The notes under the pieces are model-generated. The model was given only the letters and a program-made list of their open reading frames with translations. It had not been told where the DNA came from and made no database searches. Shown piece after piece: positions 63,010 through 64,000 of a stretch of DNA of 64,000 nucleotides; the first letter of the stretch is position 1, and the number at the start of each line of letters is the position of its first letter. The translations under genes and the position numbers were made by a program. The DNA comes from Kribbella sp. NBC_01245. GTDB lineage: Bacteria > Actinomycetota > Actinomycetes > Propionibacteriales > Kribbellaceae. Where the stretch lies: positions 3,720,001 through 3,784,000 of the forward strand of contig NZ_CP108487.1 in the NCBI RefSeq assembly GCF_036226525.1, read 5' to 3'.

Positions 63010-63351
63010 TTAGAGGTAAAGGCCGGTCTGCCCGTCTTCGAGCCGGCCGGCCGCCACCGCGTGCAGGTCGCGCTCGCGCAGCAACACGTAGTCGTCGCCA
63101 CGGACCTCGACCTCGGCCCGGTCCTCCGGGTCGAACAGCACCCGGTCGTCGACCTCGACGGTGCGCACGTTCTGCCCGACCGCGACGACCTTGGCCCAGG
63201 CCAGCCGGCGGCCCATCTGGGCGGTGGCCGGGATCAGGATGCCGGCCGACGACCGCCGCTCGCCTTCCTCGCGGTCGAGCGCGACCAGGACCCGGTCGTG
63301 CAGCATCCGGATCGGCAGTTTGTCGTCGGCGGCGCGTTTACGGCTCGTCAC
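63010..63351 (-). CDS. GroES-like co-chaperonin (Cpn10) protein
   Basis: A 113-residue protein with the GroES fold: RMLHDRVLVALDREEGERRS, SAGILIPATAQMGRRLAWAK and VEVDDRVLFDPEDRAEVEVR. The mobile-loop region is changed from the GroES norm, and no groEL follows, so it may not act with GroEL. The GTG start overlaps the DUF3618 stop (GTGA); the pair is common in actinobacteria. Confidence 0.85.
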   Translation of the reverse strand: MTSRKRAADDKLPIRMLHDRVLVALDREEGERRSSAGILIPATAQMGRRLAWAKVVAVGQNVRTVEVDDRVLFDPEDRAEVEVRGDDYVLLRERDLHAVAAGRLEDGQTGLYL

Positions 63352-63623
63352 CGGCGGCCCACCAACTTGCGGAGCAGCAGTAGGAGACCGATGACGCCCA
63401 CGGCCGCACCGCCGACCGCGATCAGCTTCTGGGTCCGGAGCCGGCCGTCGACGTCGAAGACCTGCGCCCGGGCCGACTCGACCTGGCGCCTCGCGACGTT
63501 CTTCGGGTGGGCCTTGTCGACCAGCTCGTCCACGGTGGCGGCCAGCCGGGCGCGGGTGGCCGCGATGTCCGCCTCGATCTGCTCAGTGCTCCGAGGCGCG
63601 GTAGCTCTCGTATCGCTGCTCAT
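63348..63623 (-). CDS. DUF3618 domain protein
   Basis: A 91-residue protein: N-terminal helix STEQIEADIAATRARLAATV with DELVDK, typical of DUF3618, and a C-terminal membrane helix LIAVGGAAVGVIGLLLLLRK. Function unknown. Coupled to the GroES-like gene. Confidence 0.9.
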   Translation of the reverse strand: MSSDTRATAPRSTEQIEADIAATRARLAATVDELVDKAHPKNVARRQVESARAQVFDVDGRLRTQKLIAVGGAAVGVIGLLLLLRKLVGRR

Positions 63624-63656
63624 ACCGCCATCCTCGCAGGTCGGTCCGGCACAAGC

Positions 63657-64000
63657 TCACGCGAGCCGGGTCATGTCGACCGTGACTTCGATCGCGCTCG
63701 CGGCGCCACCCGAGTAGATGCCCTTCAGCGGCGACACATCCGCGTAGTCCCGCCCGGTCGCGACCCACACATGCCGATGGCCGATCGGGATGTCGTTGGT
63801 CGGGTCGAACCCCCACCACGCGCCGGTCCAAGCCTCGATCCAGGCATGGCTCTCCCCCACCACCGTCTCGCCGACCGACGCCTCCGGTTTGGTGTGGAGA
63901 TAGCCCGAGACATAGCGGGCGGGTACGTCGACCGCGCGCAACATGGCGAGCGTGAGATGCGCGTAGTCCTGGCAGACGCCTTCACCGGCTTGCCACGCGT
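63657..64000 (-). CDS. Transglutaminase-like protein (C-terminal part; runs off the window)
   Basis: The last roughly 114 codons of a transglutaminase-fold protein. The catalytic Cys is in GVCQDYAHL near the window edge, the His in ESHAWIEAW and the Asp in GFDPTND, so the triad is complete. The ending (GRDYADVSPLKGIYSGGAAS) is typical of the bacterial transglutaminase group linked to circularly permuted ATP-grasp and alpha-E genes; its function is proteolysis or peptide ligation, uncertain. The start is beyond 64000. Confidence 0.88.
   Translation of the reverse strand, partial: AWQAGEGVCQDYAHLTLAMLRAVDVPARYVSGYLHTKPEASVGETVVGESHAWIEAWTGAWWGFDPTNDIPIGHRHVWVATGRDYADVSPLKGIYSGGAASAIEVTVDMTRLA

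Noticed and set aside
1-64000. Search by eye for CRISPR arrays, tRNA or rRNA genes, prophage and complete transposases
   Set aside because: No regularly spaced repeat array of CRISPR form, no convincing tRNA arms, no rRNA-like stretch and no intact transposase were seen; faint cases cannot be excluded without a scan.

Overview
The window looks like part of the chromosome of a high-GC actinobacterium, probably close to Kribbella (Propionibacteriales). Supporting points are the GC-rich coding bias, secreted multidomain carbohydrate-active enzymes, sugar ABC importers without their own ATPase, a WhiB-like protein, an ECF sigma factor paired with a CU044_5270-type membrane protein, and frequent 4-bp ATGA/GTGA gene overlaps. 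The genus is an inference from style, not from a marker gene. No tRNA, rRNA, CRISPR array, prophage or complete insertion sequence was seen.

Region 1 (1-8,953): a truncated GH20 hexosaminidase, a Cys/His hypothetical protein, and a 1,450-residue GH20-LamG-GH29-NEW3-F5/8 fusion on the minus strand. These are followed by a broken YdeI-type gene behind a TetR gene, a SnoaL-like protein, a Tat-exported GH16 enzyme, and a repeat-filled gap.

Region 2 (8,954-29,545): a glycan-use locus whose enzymes together suit plant type II arabinogalactan or gum arabic. It holds a GH127 beta-L-arabinofuranosidase with a divergent LacI regulator, a GH5-CBM13 enzyme and a GH43 enzyme in one operon, an orphan sugar-binding lipoprotein, a beta-helix protein, a second LacI regulator, an ABC importer (two permeases and a binding lipoprotein), an intracellular GH35 galactosidase, a GH30-type endo-1,6-galactanase and a BNR_4 propeller protein. 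Two pairs of near-identical LacI-type palindromes, each spaced 34-35 bp, lie before the importer and before the GH5-GH43 operon. They suggest a single local regulon. The GH43 gene carries a roughly 277-bp IS200/IS605-derived hairpin element read in frame between its start codon and its signal peptide.

Region 3 (29,634-40,807): a secreted nuclease-like protein, an SRPBCC/MarR pair, a hemerythrin, then a compact minus-strand urease operon (NCS1-type transporter with a C-terminal zinc-ribbon-like tail, then ureA, B, C, F, G, D, with no ureE). Upstream are a MarR regulator, a signal-less AmiC-like binding protein and a HAD phosphatase.

Region 4 (40,860-64,000): mixed housekeeping and regulatory genes. 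They include an AurF-type diiron oxygenase with an FprB-type reductase, several MarR and TetR regulators, a cytoplasmic GH16-like protein with an altered catalytic motif, an ECF sigma pair, a WhiB variant, gnd, a PIG-L deacetylase, a sugar-lactone oxidase, a D-threonine-aldolase-like protein, an M15 peptidase, dapC, a GroES-like protein and a partial transglutaminase. Short repeats related to GAGTGGACGCG occur at three intergenic sites, two of them between convergent genes. All positions and counts were made by eye; family names come from motif recognition, not from database searches.
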